From: Spirosoma arboris
Lineage (GTDB): Bacteria > Bacteroidota > Bacteroidia > Cytophagales > Spirosomataceae
Length of the DNA stretch: 64,000 nucleotides
Direction: 5' to 3'
Assembly: GCF_009754945.1 (NCBI RefSeq)
Contig: NZ_WPIN01000002.1
Span: 124,001-188,000 of the forward strand
Both the position numbers and the translations under genes were made by a program. This document shows, piece by piece, positions 52,183 to 61,505 of this stretch (the first letter of the stretch is position 1; the number at the start of each line of letters is the position of its first letter). Under the pieces are notes generated by a model, which saw nothing but the letters and a program-made list of their open reading frames with translations, ran no database searches and was not told the DNA's origin.

Positions 52183-52301
52183 AATATTTTTCTAAAAATC
52201 ATGCTTACACAATTCAGAATAGAAATTCTTTACTTGCATTTCAAAATAGCTAAACAGCATTGAAAGGCTCCAATTAATAGCAAATAACATTAAAGTCAAT
52301 G

Positions 52302-52931
52302 CTAATAATTAATTTGTGGAGAGCAAAGTTCCTCCCGACTCAGCCAATCCTCGGATACATAATTAATAACAAGCGTCCTTCGCAAACCCGTAATATTTTT
52401 TTTATTAAATCCATGCCAAGTATTATTTGCTGGTCGAAAAATAAAACCAGAATTGCATGCCGAAGATGTTGTACAGACTAGCTTTTTTTCAGAATCGAAT
52501 AAGTCTGTACCTAGGTCTTCAAAAGGCTTATCTTTGGATAAATATACTGTAATTGTAATTAATTTAACGGAAAGGTCAGTGTGTGGCAGTAACCAGAAAC
52601 CATCTTTATCTACATAATAGCCAATTCGCAAATAGCTTCCTTTAAGGTTCACTCCTAGCATTGTTTCCAAACTTGAAGTAATATTCCTAGACTGAAAAGT
52701 AGCGGCAATTTTTCTACAAACATCGAACTTTTTGCAATTCATCTCATTAAAAAAAATGTGATTATTATTGCTATTTCTTTTCCCTTCAGCATTATATCTT
52801 TCTGGAGGGGTTACGGGCAAATTAACCAGCTCATCATATATACTATGTGAGAAAATATCCTTTATTATTAAGTACTCAAATGGACTATATACTTTTTGGT
52901 GTGTTACTAAACTTTGTAATACGCTTTCCAT
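52302..52931 (-). CDS. 2OG-Fe(II) oxygenase-like protein
   Basis: 209 residues. LLPHTDLSVKLITITVYLSK carries the HxD iron ligands and NTWHGFNKKNITGLRRTLVI the distal His and Arg that bind 2-oxoglutarate, within the double-stranded beta-helix pattern. The N-terminal half is helical. The substrate is unknown. It stands between two membrane-protein genes in the cargo part of element 2. Confidence 0.7.
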   Translation of the reverse strand: MESVLQSLVTHQKVYSPFEYLIIKDIFSHSIYDELVNLPVTPPERYNAEGKRNSNNNHIFFNEMNCKKFDVCRKIAATFQSRNITSSLETMLGVNLKGSYLRIGYYVDKDGFWLLPHTDLSVKLITITVYLSKDKPFEDLGTDLFDSEKKLVCTTSSACNSGFIFRPANNTWHGFNKKNITGLRRTLVINYVSEDWLSREELCSPQINY

Positions 52932-52998
52932 TATAGATAAGAATTTTTACGTAGTTTTTCTCATTATAAAATCTCAAATTGGCTTTAAATACTATAAT

Positions 52999-53931
52999 TT
53001 ACTCTTCCCATTCAAATATTAAACTTGGAAATACAGTCTTCACATCAATTTCTTCGCGTTCATCAATAAAGCTTTTTGGTAAATTTTTAATTAAGGAATA
53101 CTTTAATATTAAACCTTCGTTTTTCCAATTTTTACCCAACCTTGAAAGAGAGTTAAAAAACAATAACGCTTGTTCATGATTAGACAATTGTGCTCTTATA
53201 GTTTTTACATAATCTTTTTTCATTTCTTCAGTTAAAAATTTTTGCGAATCTACAAAAGTAATAGTTTGATATAAGTGTCTATAGTAATGTGCTAAACGAG
53301 ATTGGTGTCCTTCAAATGGGGTAAAGGAGAATTTTCGATTTAACTTTACTATATTTTTTCTCTTACTTACATTTATAGCTAAATCTCTAACGAAGTTGTC
53401 GGTATGATTTGGTAAAGAATTTATTAAAACTCTAGTAGAGTTTGGCCCCGTTCCGTAATAAAGTACCATATAAGCAAGCTCAATTAGCACTTCTCTGTCA
53501 GTTGTTTTTTGATGTTTAATATTAATATCCTTTACAATCTTTAGTGCCTCCCTAAATTCCCTTAATAGAATAACAAATATTTTCTTTCCTTTTTCGTGAG
53601 ATAATATTAATTCATCAACATTATCTCTATGAAGTTTTATTAATTCATAGTATTTATTTTCAAATTTTTGCAGCTCAGTACTGTTTCTCTGTTCTTTAAA
53701 GGTATAATATAATAATACAACACTTATAATGCTAAATATACTTCCTACTATTCCACCTATATAATCTCCAAAAACACCCCAATTAGCTGGGTTATCGGAT
53801 AATCCATATTTGTGGAACTGATAATAATACATCCATATCACCCAACAACAAATTATGCTAAAAAACAAAATGGCTATTTCTAAAGCATATTTTTTAAGAT
53901 AGGCCCGTACTTTTTTTAAATTTTGATTCAT
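52999..53931 (-). CDS. Putative phage abortive infection membrane protein (putAbiC-like)
   Basis: 310 residues from ATG 53931 (a GTG start 12 codons upstream is possible). Two membrane helices (ALEIAILFFSIICCWVIWMY, GGIVGSIFSIISVVLLYYTF) are followed by FENKYYELIKLHRDNVDEL, then RLAHYYRHLYQTITFVDSQ and RAQLSNHEQALLFFNSL. This order and these phrases match the putative AbiC family. It probably lies in the inner membrane and stops infected cells. The function is inferred from the family. Confidence 0.75.
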   Translation of the reverse strand: MNQNLKKVRAYLKKYALEIAILFFSIICCWVIWMYYYQFHKYGLSDNPANWGVFGDYIGGIVGSIFSIISVVLLYYTFKEQRNSTELQKFENKYYELIKLHRDNVDELILSHEKGKKIFVILLREFREALKIVKDINIKHQKTTDREVLIELAYMVLYYGTGPNSTRVLINSLPNHTDNFVRDLAINVSKRKNIVKLNRKFSFTPFEGHQSRLAHYYRHLYQTITFVDSQKFLTEEMKKDYVKTIRAQLSNHEQALLFFNSLSRLGKNWKNEGLILKYSLIKNLPKSFIDEREEIDVKTVFPSLIFEWEE

Positions 53932-53967
53932 ATTTGAGATTGATGATAAATTATGGTAAGTTTTCAC

Positions 53968-54187
53968 TAAAACCTATAAAAACAAAATCTATAAACAGCT
54001 ATCTCAGTAGTAATCAAATATACTTACAGTATTTACTTATTTATAACAGACAAATTATTGACTATCAATACATTACAGACAAGTTAATGATATTTTTTAA
54101 TATTATTTTATGACGTATGGTAGTTCTAAGAACTAGACCTAATGATAAAACACTGAAAATCAACATTTTGCACTTTATTATATACCA
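53968..54187. other. AT-rich right arm of element 2
   Basis: No gene. Near-identical words AACAGACAAATTATTGA (54045-54061) and TACAGACAAGTTAATGA (54074-54090) may be arm-type integrase sites. A related word, TTACAGATGTAATAAT, lies just inside the left end at about 45000. Confidence 0.45.
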
Positions 54188-54237
54188 CAGCTTCGGGAGC
54201 AAAAAGCCTCAAATCTTATGATTTGGGGCTTTTTTGT
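54188..54237 (+). other. attR of element 2
   Basis: Exact 50-bp copy of 44949-44998, including the hairpin terminator. To its right, core chromosome resumes (genes from 54396). Confidence 0.88.
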
Positions 54238-54395
54238 CTATTCTGGCGCGGCTTTTCAGGACGCTTGCTTCTCCTGAACTCCTCAGTTTAACTGATCAAG
54301 CAAGCCATATTATCAATTTATCCGAGACTGCTCGCTGAAGCGTGCTGGATTAACTCGTCTATCATCAGTAAATCAGGCATTTATTTGTCGACATT

Positions 54396-55634
54396 TTATT
54401 TTCCCGATTGCCTAATGGATGCTTTACTCGTCGTTTCGCTCAGCAGCTGATTTATATCTGCGTTGAACTCTTTCACAAACTCTTCATAATATTGACCCGT
54501 AGCTGGTCCCGAATAACCGGTATGAATTTTAGCCACTTCACCCTGACGATTGACGTAAATCGTTGTCGGAAACGAAAGAACTTCACTTAGGGCGGGTAGC
54601 ACGGACGACGCATACTTCTTATCAGCTAAGCCAGCAAAAAGTATATCATAATCGACCCCAAATCGGGATTTGAGTGCTTCCAGGCGAGTTTTTGCAAAGG
54701 CGGGGTCATTCTTTCGCTCAAAGGCTAATCCGATGATCTCAACTCCCCGTTGTTTATTAGCTCGATACCACGGCGCTAGAAAACTGGTCTCATCCAGACA
54801 ATTAGGGCACCAGCTTCCCAGAATAGTGACGACCACAACTTTCCCTTTGTATTTCGGGTCATTGAGCGAAACAGGTTTGCCGGTAAACGCGTCGGGGAAT
54901 GTAAAATCGAATGAAGTACCTTCTTTTAGTTTGGTTAGTGTGTACGCATCAGGAAGAGTTGCCTGCTCATTTCGCGTTCCCTTTATGGGCTGTGAGCCTC
55001 GGAAATTGATAAAGCTAGCCGATAATTCATTTCCGATAACTTTCCCTTTTATCAAGGATGGGCTGGAACCACTAAAGGCCGACAATTCAAATTCATCTCC
55101 CTGTACAACACCTTCGAAAAAGCGATAATCACCCGTGGTAGTCAGGAAAGTCCCCGTCACTTTGCTACCCGATTGCGAAAATACGCCAACCGTTTTGTTG
55201 CCATTGCCCATCGTAACATCCCATTTCCCATGTAGGCTCACGGTAGCAACCGCTGGTTTTTCCACAAAACGATACCGTTTTCCAAACTCGGCCCTAAATG
55301 GAATACCCGCATCAACGGGAGTGGTATTCAGCCGTTTGAAAACTCCAGATAACGTTTTATTACTCACAACTTTAGCCGTTAGAACAGCGTCATAGATATC
55401 GATAGGTAGAACAAGTGAATCACCTTGCTGATGCACCCCTTTCAACTCAAAACGTTCGGTACCATTGAGTAACCACGCGGTTGACCCTTTGATCTCAAAA
55501 TTAAAGGGAGCCTCCTGATTACCAGCCAGTGTAAATGTGCCTCGCCAAAAACCGTTCTCAGGCTTCACTTGCGCCTGACTAATGGAACCTGTTAGTAATA
55601 AAGCCGTTACGGCCAGGATGGATATTCGTTTCAT
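54396..55634 (-). CDS. Secreted TlpA-like thioredoxin-fold protein
   Basis: 412 residues from ATG 55634. A signal peptide (ISILAVTALLLTGSISQAQ) leads to an N-terminal beta-rich region of about 230 residues and a C-terminal thioredoxin domain with VVVVTILGSWCPNCLDETSF (CxxC near 274) and a cis-Pro strand (LSFPTTIYVNRQGEVAKIH). It should act as a periplasmic thiol-disulphide reductase or peroxidase-like protein. The preceding ACT-like gene ends 38 bases upstream in the same orientation, so they may be co-transcribed. Confidence 0.85.
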   Translation of the reverse strand: MKRISILAVTALLLTGSISQAQVKPENGFWRGTFTLAGNQEAPFNFEIKGSTAWLLNGTERFELKGVHQQGDSLVLPIDIYDAVLTAKVVSNKTLSGVFKRLNTTPVDAGIPFRAEFGKRYRFVEKPAVATVSLHGKWDVTMGNGNKTVGVFSQSGSKVTGTFLTTTGDYRFFEGVVQGDEFELSAFSGSSPSLIKGKVIGNELSASFINFRGSQPIKGTRNEQATLPDAYTLTKLKEGTSFDFTFPDAFTGKPVSLNDPKYKGKVVVVTILGSWCPNCLDETSFLAPWYRANKQRGVEIIGLAFERKNDPAFAKTRLEALKSRFGVDYDILFAGLADKKYASSVLPALSEVLSFPTTIYVNRQGEVAKIHTGYSGPATGQYYEEFVKEFNADINQLLSETTSKASIRQSGK

Positions 55635-55672
55635 TGGAAGGTAGTTTATCGTTGATAAAAGGTAATTCTTGG

Positions 55673-55960
55673 TCAACTGGCTAAAGCCTGAGTTATCCGA
55701 ACAAGTCCGGTTATAGCGTTGAGTCGTTGAAGTAATATGTCTATGGTTTCGGCCCGATCAATGCCAAGTCGAATATGACCTTCCGACCGAACACCATCAG
55801 ACTCGAAGCGAATGCCTTGAAACCAGGTTCGACCGTCCAGGCGGACGGCGTTAAGCACATCATTGGCTAAACCAAGTCGGTCAAAACCAAGCAGATTAAC
55901 GATAATTTGGCGACCTGTTGATTCTTCCAGAACTAAAGTGTCAGTAGGTGTCGGTGTCAT
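55673..55960 (-). CDS. ACT-domain-like small protein
   Basis: 95 residues. RQIIVNLLGFDRLGLANDVL followed by GVRSEGHIRLGIDRAETIDI and LLQRLNAITGLVRI gives the beta-alpha-beta pattern of one ACT domain, which usually binds small ligands such as amino acids. It is co-oriented with the TlpA-like gene. Confidence 0.6.
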   Translation of the reverse strand: MTPTPTDTLVLEESTGRQIIVNLLGFDRLGLANDVLNAVRLDGRTWFQGIRFESDGVRSEGHIRLGIDRAETIDILLQRLNAITGLVRITQALAS

Positions 55961-56036
55961 ATTCGTTCGTAAACTAAGGGGTCACATAATTAATACTTAA
56001 AGTCTATATATTAAATAGATAAATTAGTTAAAAACA

Positions 56037-56060
56037 GAGCCAGAGCGCGAACTCTGGCTT
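56037..56060. terminator. Hairpin between divergent genes
   Basis: AGCCAGAG and CTCTGGCT form an 8-bp stem around a seven-base loop in the intergenic stretch before the permease gene. The T-run is poor, so terminator function is tentative. Confidence 0.45.
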
Positions 56061-56235
56061 GATTCTACAAACGTCTATTAAAAAACTTTATTTACCAATC
56101 AAAGCTCCCCTTTTTTCTTAAAAGGAACCCAAACATGGGGACGAGTGGATAGCAGGCAGCTTAATTAAGCGCCATCGCCTATATTCGGGCTAACTTCATT
56201 GGCAAGTCTCGGCGATCACTAAATCGAACATAAGA

Positions 56236-57534
56236 GTGAACCATCCATCCACGACATCATCTCCCCTACTTCGGGGCATTGGGCGGTTCGATTTTATCGC
56301 ACTCATTATTAACATCACCATTGGAGCGGGTATTCTGGGCCTTCCAGCCAAGGTATATGCCTTGATTGATACCTGGAGTTTACTGTCTTACGGCGCTAGC
56401 GCGGCTGTCGTGACACTAATTATTCTCTGTTTTGCTGAAGTAAGCAGCCGATTTAGTGGAACAGGTGGCCCTTATTTATATACACGGGTGGCCTTTGGGC
56501 CGCTCATTGGCTTTGAGGTCGGCTGGTTATTCTGGCTATCCCGAATGGCAGCCTTTGCCTCAATTTGCAACCTATTTGTTAGCTATGCAGCCCTTTTCCG
56601 TCCACAACTGGCTGCTGGCGGGGAGCGAGCTGGCCTGATAACGCTACTGGTAGTTGGATTAGCCAGTATCAACTACATCGGGGTGAAACAGTCAGCCTGG
56701 GTAAACACGCTCTTTACCATCAGCAAATTGGGCGCAATAGGCTTATTTGCTGGATTGGGCTTATTTTTTGTTGATCCAGCTGCCTTTAGTTTTCCTAAAC
56801 TACCCGATTATAGCCCGTTTTCGCAAGCCGTATTGCTCCTGATTTTTACGTTCTCGGGCTTTGACGTGGCCGCTATTCCCTCTGGTGAAGTGCAACAGCC
56901 CCAGAAAACCGTCCCTTTATCCCTCCTGGTGTCAATCGGCATAGTAGCAGTACTTTTTATGGCTGTGCAGATTGTCTGTATCGGTACTTTACCCAATCTA
57001 GCCCATTCCGAGCGACCACTGGCCGATGCCGCTGCCCATTTTCTGGGGCCAAAAGGTGCTTTATTGATCACGATGGTAGCCTTACTCACAGCTGTCGGTA
57101 CCCTTCACGCTCTAATGCTGACAGGTCCCCGACTGCTATTTGCCATGGCAGAACAGCGACAATTGCCGGGTTGGCTGGCCGCTACTCATTCTCGCTTCCG
57201 CACGCCCTATGCCGCGATTCTAATCACGGCAACGCTCCAACTTCTATTGGCTCTAACTGGCACATTTCTCTATGCCCTGACACTGAGCACGGTTATTCGA
57301 CTTTCGTATTATGCCCTAACCTGTGCGGCCTTACCGTTATTGCGTCAACGTACAGATGTACCAATGGCTCAATTCAGAGTAGTCGGTGGCCCGTTGATAG
57401 CCGGATTGAGTGTATTACTTTGTGGCTGGTTGCTGAGCAACAGCTCGGGTCGGGAAGCTCGTGATGCCGCGATTGCCGCAGCAGTAGGATTGGTTATTTT
57501 TGTAGGAATGCGCCGGTACCAAACGCCCCGTTGA
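56236..57534 (+). CDS. APC-superfamily amino acid permease
   Basis: 432 residues with about 12 membrane segments. GRFDFIALIINITIGAGILG is the consensus first helix with its GAG substrate loop. FSGTGGPYLYTRVAFGPLIG and LIFTFSGFDVAAIPSGEVQQP are the second and sixth segments of APC transporters. It imports or exchanges an amino acid or amine through the inner membrane. GTG start. The substrate cannot be told. Confidence 0.9.
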   Translation: MNHPSTTSSPLLRGIGRFDFIALIINITIGAGILGLPAKVYALIDTWSLLSYGASAAVVTLIILCFAEVSSRFSGTGGPYLYTRVAFGPLIGFEVGWLFWLSRMAAFASICNLFVSYAALFRPQLAAGGERAGLITLLVVGLASINYIGVKQSAWVNTLFTISKLGAIGLFAGLGLFFVDPAAFSFPKLPDYSPFSQAVLLLIFTFSGFDVAAIPSGEVQQPQKTVPLSLLVSIGIVAVLFMAVQIVCIGTLPNLAHSERPLADAAAHFLGPKGALLITMVALLTAVGTLHALMLTGPRLLFAMAEQRQLPGWLAATHSRFRTPYAAILITATLQLLLALTGTFLYALTLSTVIRLSYYALTCAALPLLRQRTDVPMAQFRVVGGPLIAGLSVLLCGWLLSNSSGREARDAAIAAAVGLVIFVGMRRYQTPR

Positions 57535-57583
57535 TCGGTGTATAAGTAAACTCGATTCGTTCAAGGTTATTTTCATTAATCAT

Positions 57584-57997
57584 ATGATGACTGACGTCAA
57601 ACCCAAATCAGCCAGCCTTCATAAATACCTCATGAGCATTTTTCTGCTGGTATTACTGAGTAGCCTTTCTCTCGACTCAATGGCCCAGGTAACCGACACC
57701 ATCCTGGTGCAAAACCTCTATTTCCCAAAACCGGGCAAAGAAGAGGAGGTTTTTAAATGGCGACTTCACGCGTCCGAAGTACGTGCTAAACTGGGGCTAC
57801 CGAAAGGCCGGGTTCTTAAAAAGTTAAGCGGTTCGGGTGGCCCTTTTGTCATATGGGAATGCCAATACCCTTCGCTGGAAGCTCGAGAGAAAGACGTAAC
57901 TATACTTGACAAATCCGATGAATTTAAAGAAGTACAGGCTCATATGAGTACACTTCTGGATAAATTTGAACGCTACGTTTTTGCCATTCATAAGTAG
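57584..57997 (+). CDS. Secreted small protein, possible dimeric alpha-beta barrel
   Basis: 137 residues with a signal-type segment (YLMSIFLLVLLSSLSLDSMA). The mature part (TILVQNLYFPKPGKEEEVFK, FVIWECQYPSLEAREKDVTI, KFERYVFAIHK) has the beta-alpha-beta order of NIPSNAP- or ABM-like domains. It lies between the permease and a flavin monooxygenase gene. Role unknown. Confidence 0.6.
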   Translation: MMTDVKPKSASLHKYLMSIFLLVLLSSLSLDSMAQVTDTILVQNLYFPKPGKEEEVFKWRLHASEVRAKLGLPKGRVLKKLSGSGGPFVIWECQYPSLEAREKDVTILDKSDEFKEVQAHMSTLLDKFERYVFAIHK

Positions 57998-58042
57998 CCT
58001 GCGATCTTTTCGGCTCGTATAGATTCTATTTCCAGTTAGTCA

Positions 58043-59194
58043 ATGCTTCATCAACCTATTGCATCAATAGCTACCCGAACCACCGAACGCATTTGTGAAG
58101 TGGCTTGGTTTTCTGATCTCTGCGGGGAGGATACCGAATTCATAAGCGTTCGCGATCCCGACCGGAGTACGTTTGCTCATTGCCGTGAAATTGCTCTGGC
58201 CGCTGAGCGCCTGGGTTTCAGCAATCTGTTGCTCCCCACTTCCTATATGATTGGTCAGGAGGTGATTCCCTTTGCAGCAGGGATATCGCAAGACCTAACG
58301 AAAATCAGTCTCTTAACGGCTATCCGATGCGGGGAAATGCACCCACCCATGCTCGCCCGTACCCTGGCGTCACTCGATCAGATGCTCGAAGGGCGACTAA
58401 CGATCAACATCATCAATTCCGATTTGCCCGGCTATCGTGAAGACGCTGATTTCCGTTATCAGCGCTGCGCCGAAACGATTCAGATACTTAAGCAGGCCTG
58501 GACTACTGATCGTATTGACCATGATGGACCAGTCTATGGCAAAATTTCCCTGGCAACTGATCCCGTCAAACCCTATCAGCAGAACGGCGGGCCGCTGCTT
58601 TATTTTGGGGGAACATCAGATGGCGCACGAGATGTCTGCGCCCGTTATTGCGATGTGTTTTTGATGTGGCCTGAAACCGAAGAGTTACTCTACGCCAACA
58701 TGCAGGATGTGTCGGAGCGTGCGGCCCGCTATGGTCGGCAGGTTGATTTTGGGTTGCGTATTCATATAATCGTTCGCGAGACGGAAGAGGAAGCCAGAGC
58801 CTGGTCCCAGCATATTATGTCAAAGTTTGACCCGGTTCGTGGGGCAGCCTTGAAAAACGCATCACAAAGCTCCTGGTCGCTGGGTGTTCAACGACAAAAT
58901 GAACTCCGCGAAGGTGCCAACGCCGACGGATTTGTGGAGCCTTTACTGTGGACCGACATTGGTAAAGCCCGTTCGGGGGCAGGTGGGGCTCTGGTGGGTA
59001 GCGCCGATCAGATCGTTGAAAAAATCAACCGATATATGGATATGGGGATTCGAGCCTTTATTTTTTCAGGCTATCCCCTTATCGAAGAAGCGGAGTGGTT
59101 TGCTCGCTTGGTACTTCCCCGTTTGCCTAATTCGTCTTTATCCCGTTTGCAGGGACGCATTCCATTTAAGCCCGAAACTCATGAGCTGTCTTAA
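58043..59194 (+). CDS. Luciferase-like flavin monooxygenase (SsuD type)
   Basis: 383 residues. VAWFSDLCGED, AAERLGFSNLLLPTSYMIGQ, LLTAIRCGEMHPPMLARTLA and GRLTINIINSDLPGYREDAD match the LLM-class FMN-dependent alkanesulfonate monooxygenases; YFGGTSDGARDVCARYCDVF and FSGYPLIEEAEWFARLVLP are the later family motifs. It probably releases sulfite from a sulfonate or acts on a related substrate using reduced FMN. The gene lies 45 bases after the small secreted protein. Confidence 0.88.
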   Translation: MLHQPIASIATRTTERICEVAWFSDLCGEDTEFISVRDPDRSTFAHCREIALAAERLGFSNLLLPTSYMIGQEVIPFAAGISQDLTKISLLTAIRCGEMHPPMLARTLASLDQMLEGRLTINIINSDLPGYREDADFRYQRCAETIQILKQAWTTDRIDHDGPVYGKISLATDPVKPYQQNGGPLLYFGGTSDGARDVCARYCDVFLMWPETEELLYANMQDVSERAARYGRQVDFGLRIHIIVRETEEEARAWSQHIMSKFDPVRGAALKNASQSSWSLGVQRQNELREGANADGFVEPLLWTDIGKARSGAGGALVGSADQIVEKINRYMDMGIRAFIFSGYPLIEEAEWFARLVLPRLPNSSLSRLQGRIPFKPETHELS

Positions 59195-59574
59195 TGGTCA
59201 TTTGCGTGACGGTGGATGCTACCCATTACAGGCCGTTTGAAGCTACTTTCCCAAAGACAACAAACCGGCGGTTGCCATTCTGGCAGGAGAAAAACGATAT
59301 GAGGATCACTGACGTCGACTCAACAAGACAAAGTCAAACGCTATCGTAACATGTGTTAACATGCTAGGTTAGTAGGTTCCTTACTATATCAGCCAATCCT
59401 TGTTTGCCAGGGTCGGGCTGGTGATAGTTTCGAATGCTCTCTCTCCTCAGTTCATCAAAATTCTGAACAAAGCATTGAAAGCATTTCGCAAAACGGGCAC
59501 TTAAAAAGTCAGACCAAGACACGAATAGCTATTTTTTTTGGTTGGTGTATTTGTTTTAGATACATACCGAAAAA
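59195..59574 (+). other. Intergenic stretch with a possible gene relic
   Basis: A short open frame after a stop at 59238-59240 reads SYFPKDNKPAVAILAGEKRY and ends in TGA at about 59310. It may be the tail of a decayed gene. The family is not recognised. Nothing else is seen. Confidence 0.3.
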
Positions 59575-60453
59575 ATGCAGGAAACGAAGGGCGTGCTAGA
59601 CAGGATGACGCACCACGATAAATTGTCGCTGATCGTGAATGAAAATTGTGCGATAGCCCTGCCGGACGATGTCTTGCAAAAGCTGCTTCAACCGCACAAA
59701 CTAGACTATTATTATTTCGTGTTTGTCGATGAGGGATCAGAATCCTTTAAAGTTGACTTGCAGGACATTACCATTGCTGATAGCCAGGTGATTTTTGGTG
59801 TGCCCAATCAAATTTTCGCTCATTCATTCCAGAGTAAAGCGCATCAACAGTATAAAATCGGATTTGATGAGAACACGTTAGCGCTGCTTCCCCACGCCTA
59901 TCCGTTCCTGCTTAATTCGTTGAATTCAAACGTAATAACGTTTGATCCAGATGCCAAACAGCGGGTAAAGGCCGTGTTATCTATTTTATTTCAGTTGCTT
60001 CATTCGTCGACAAAAACTCAAAAGATCGACATCATTCTGGCGCATTTAAACACACTGCTAACCGAATTCAACAGTGCATACTTCGAGGGGTCTGGTCAGG
60101 AAAGCCATGTAAATGGAAAAATGGCCAAGTATGTCGAATTTAAACTCGCCGTGGAAACGCAATTGACTGACCACGAGGATGTCCACACCATCGCAGAAAA
60201 ATTAGGCATGACTACAAGCAGTCTTTATGCCGTTGTGAAGGAGTATTCGGGCATTTCGCCCAAGGAGTGGATCACGAATAGATTGATTCAGGAAGCCCAG
60301 CGCCAGTTGCAATACACAACCGTTTCTGTAAAGGAACTAGCGTATGATCTGGGCTTTAATGACCCCCATTATTTTTCGCGGTTGTTCAGAAAGAAGACTG
60401 GAAAAAGCGTTCGAGCATTTGCCGAGAGCTTACGCGATTTGTCCCCTAAATAA
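59575..60453 (+). CDS. AraC-family transcriptional regulator
   Basis: 292 residues. The N-terminal 190 form a cupin-like sensing region (YYYFVFVDEGSESFKVDL). The C-terminal 100 carry two helix-turn-helices (DVHTIAEKLGMTTSSLYAVV, VKELAYDLGFNDPHYFSRLF, RKKTGKSVRAF). The SDR gene begins 70 bases downstream with its own promoter, so this protein probably controls it. Confidence 0.92.
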   Translation: MQETKGVLDRMTHHDKLSLIVNENCAIALPDDVLQKLLQPHKLDYYYFVFVDEGSESFKVDLQDITIADSQVIFGVPNQIFAHSFQSKAHQQYKIGFDENTLALLPHAYPFLLNSLNSNVITFDPDAKQRVKAVLSILFQLLHSSTKTQKIDIILAHLNTLLTEFNSAYFEGSGQESHVNGKMAKYVEFKLAVETQLTDHEDVHTIAEKLGMTTSSLYAVVKEYSGISPKEWITNRLIQEAQRQLQYTTVSVKELAYDLGFNDPHYFSRLFRKKTGKSVRAFAESLRDLSPK

Positions 60454-60467
60454 CCAGATTTGTCCAT

Positions 60468-60496
60468 TTGGGCCGTTTTTGGGCGATCTACTTTTG
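60468..60496 (+). promoter_or_regulatory. Promoter of the SDR gene
   Basis: TTG at 60468-60470 and TACTTTTG at 60489-60496, 18 bases apart, fit the Bacteroidota TTG/TAnnTTTG promoter. The SDR ATG follows 27 bases later. Confidence 0.65.
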
Positions 60497-60523
60497 CTGC
60501 ATCAGTTTAAAACAGTTCTTGAA

Positions 60524-61261
60524 ATGAAATCAGCATTAGTAACAGGAGCCAACAAAGGCATTGGTCTGGAAGTAGCGAAACTACTCGCTCAAAACGGATT
60601 CTTCGTTTATCTGGGCAGTCGTAGTTTGGAAAATGGGTTGTCGGCAGTCGAAAAGCTCCGAGCCAACGGACTCGACAACATTGAAGCCGTCCAGTTGGAC
60701 GTCACGAGTCAGGAATCGATCAATGCCGCCCGCTTGGCCATTAGCGAAAAAACAACAGTTTTGGATGTGCTCGTCAACAACGCAGGAATAAGCGGCCCAT
60801 TTCAGCAATCGGCACTCGGAACAACGGTTAATGTTTATAAAGAAGTTTACGATACCAATTTATTTGGGGTGATTGGTGTGACACAGGCGTTTATCGATTT
60901 GCTAAGAAAGTCCCCTGAACCACGCATTGTGAATGTGAGTACCGCAATGGCTTCACTTACCCTGGCGGCCGACTTGACCAACAGCAATTATCCCGTACGC
61001 TATGCCGTGTATCAATCGTCAAAGTCGGCGCTAAATATGTACACGATTAATCTGGCTTACGAGCTACGGGATACGCTAGTCAAAGTCAATGCCGTTTGCC
61101 CTGGATATACCCGAACTGATTTTACCAACCATCAAGGTACAAGCACGGTCGAAGAGGCTGGTCAACGTATAGCCAAGTACGCGTTGATTGGCCAGGATGG
61201 ACCAACGGGGAAATTTATCAGTGAAGAGTATTTCCCAGAACCAGCCAGTTGCCCCTGGTAA
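60524..61261 (+). CDS. Short-chain dehydrogenase/reductase
   Basis: 245 residues from ATG 60524; a longer open frame overlaps the AraC gene but is not coding. ALVTGANKGIGLEVAKLLAQ is the TGxxxGIG cofactor motif, VLVNNAGISG the NNAG motif, and YQSSKSALNMY gives the catalytic Tyr-x3-Lys. CPGYTRTDFTNHQ follows. It resembles carbonyl-reductase-type SDRs and should use NADP(H). The substrate is unknown. Confidence 0.93.
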   Translation: MKSALVTGANKGIGLEVAKLLAQNGFFVYLGSRSLENGLSAVEKLRANGLDNIEAVQLDVTSQESINAARLAISEKTTVLDVLVNNAGISGPFQQSALGTTVNVYKEVYDTNLFGVIGVTQAFIDLLRKSPEPRIVNVSTAMASLTLAADLTNSNYPVRYAVYQSSKSALNMYTINLAYELRDTLVKVNAVCPGYTRTDFTNHQGTSTVEEAGQRIAKYALIGQDGPTGKFISEEYFPEPASCPW

Positions 61262-61277
61262 AGTTGATTATTCATTC

Positions 61278-61316
61278 AAACGCTCATACGGACTCTCCCA
61301 ACCCATATGAGCGTTT
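61278..61316 (+). terminator. Terminator after the SDR gene
   Basis: AAACGCTCATA pairs with TATGAGCGTTT around a 17-base loop, 17 bases after the stop codon. A short T-run follows. Confidence 0.7.
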
Positions 61317-61345
61317 GGTGTTTTAAACGCATTTAGGCAAGTCAA

Positions 61346-61424
61346 TTAGCTCATTGCCTGTTCGATATCCTCTTTAATGGCGTCAATATGCTCAATCTCC
61401 ACCGATAACCGTAACGATGTTGGC
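61346..61424 (-). pseudogene. C-terminal relic of a Cys/Met-metabolism PLP enzyme
   Basis: A minus-strand frame reads SLRLSVEIEHIDAIKEDIEQ then AMS and a stop. The phrase RLSVxIEHIDxIxxDIEQA is the C-terminal signature of the cystathionine gamma-synthase / O-acylhomoserine sulfhydrylase family. Upstream the frame is broken by a stop, so only the tail of the gene remains. It lies directly after the cysteine desulfurase gene, which is itself downstream of a SAM-I riboswitch. Confidence 0.55.
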
Positions 61425-61505
61425 CAAATGACTTAACCATTTCCAATGTCATCGTTCGTGATGTATAGGACATTAGCTATTTTATGACTGGCTTCAACCG
61501 ATTAG

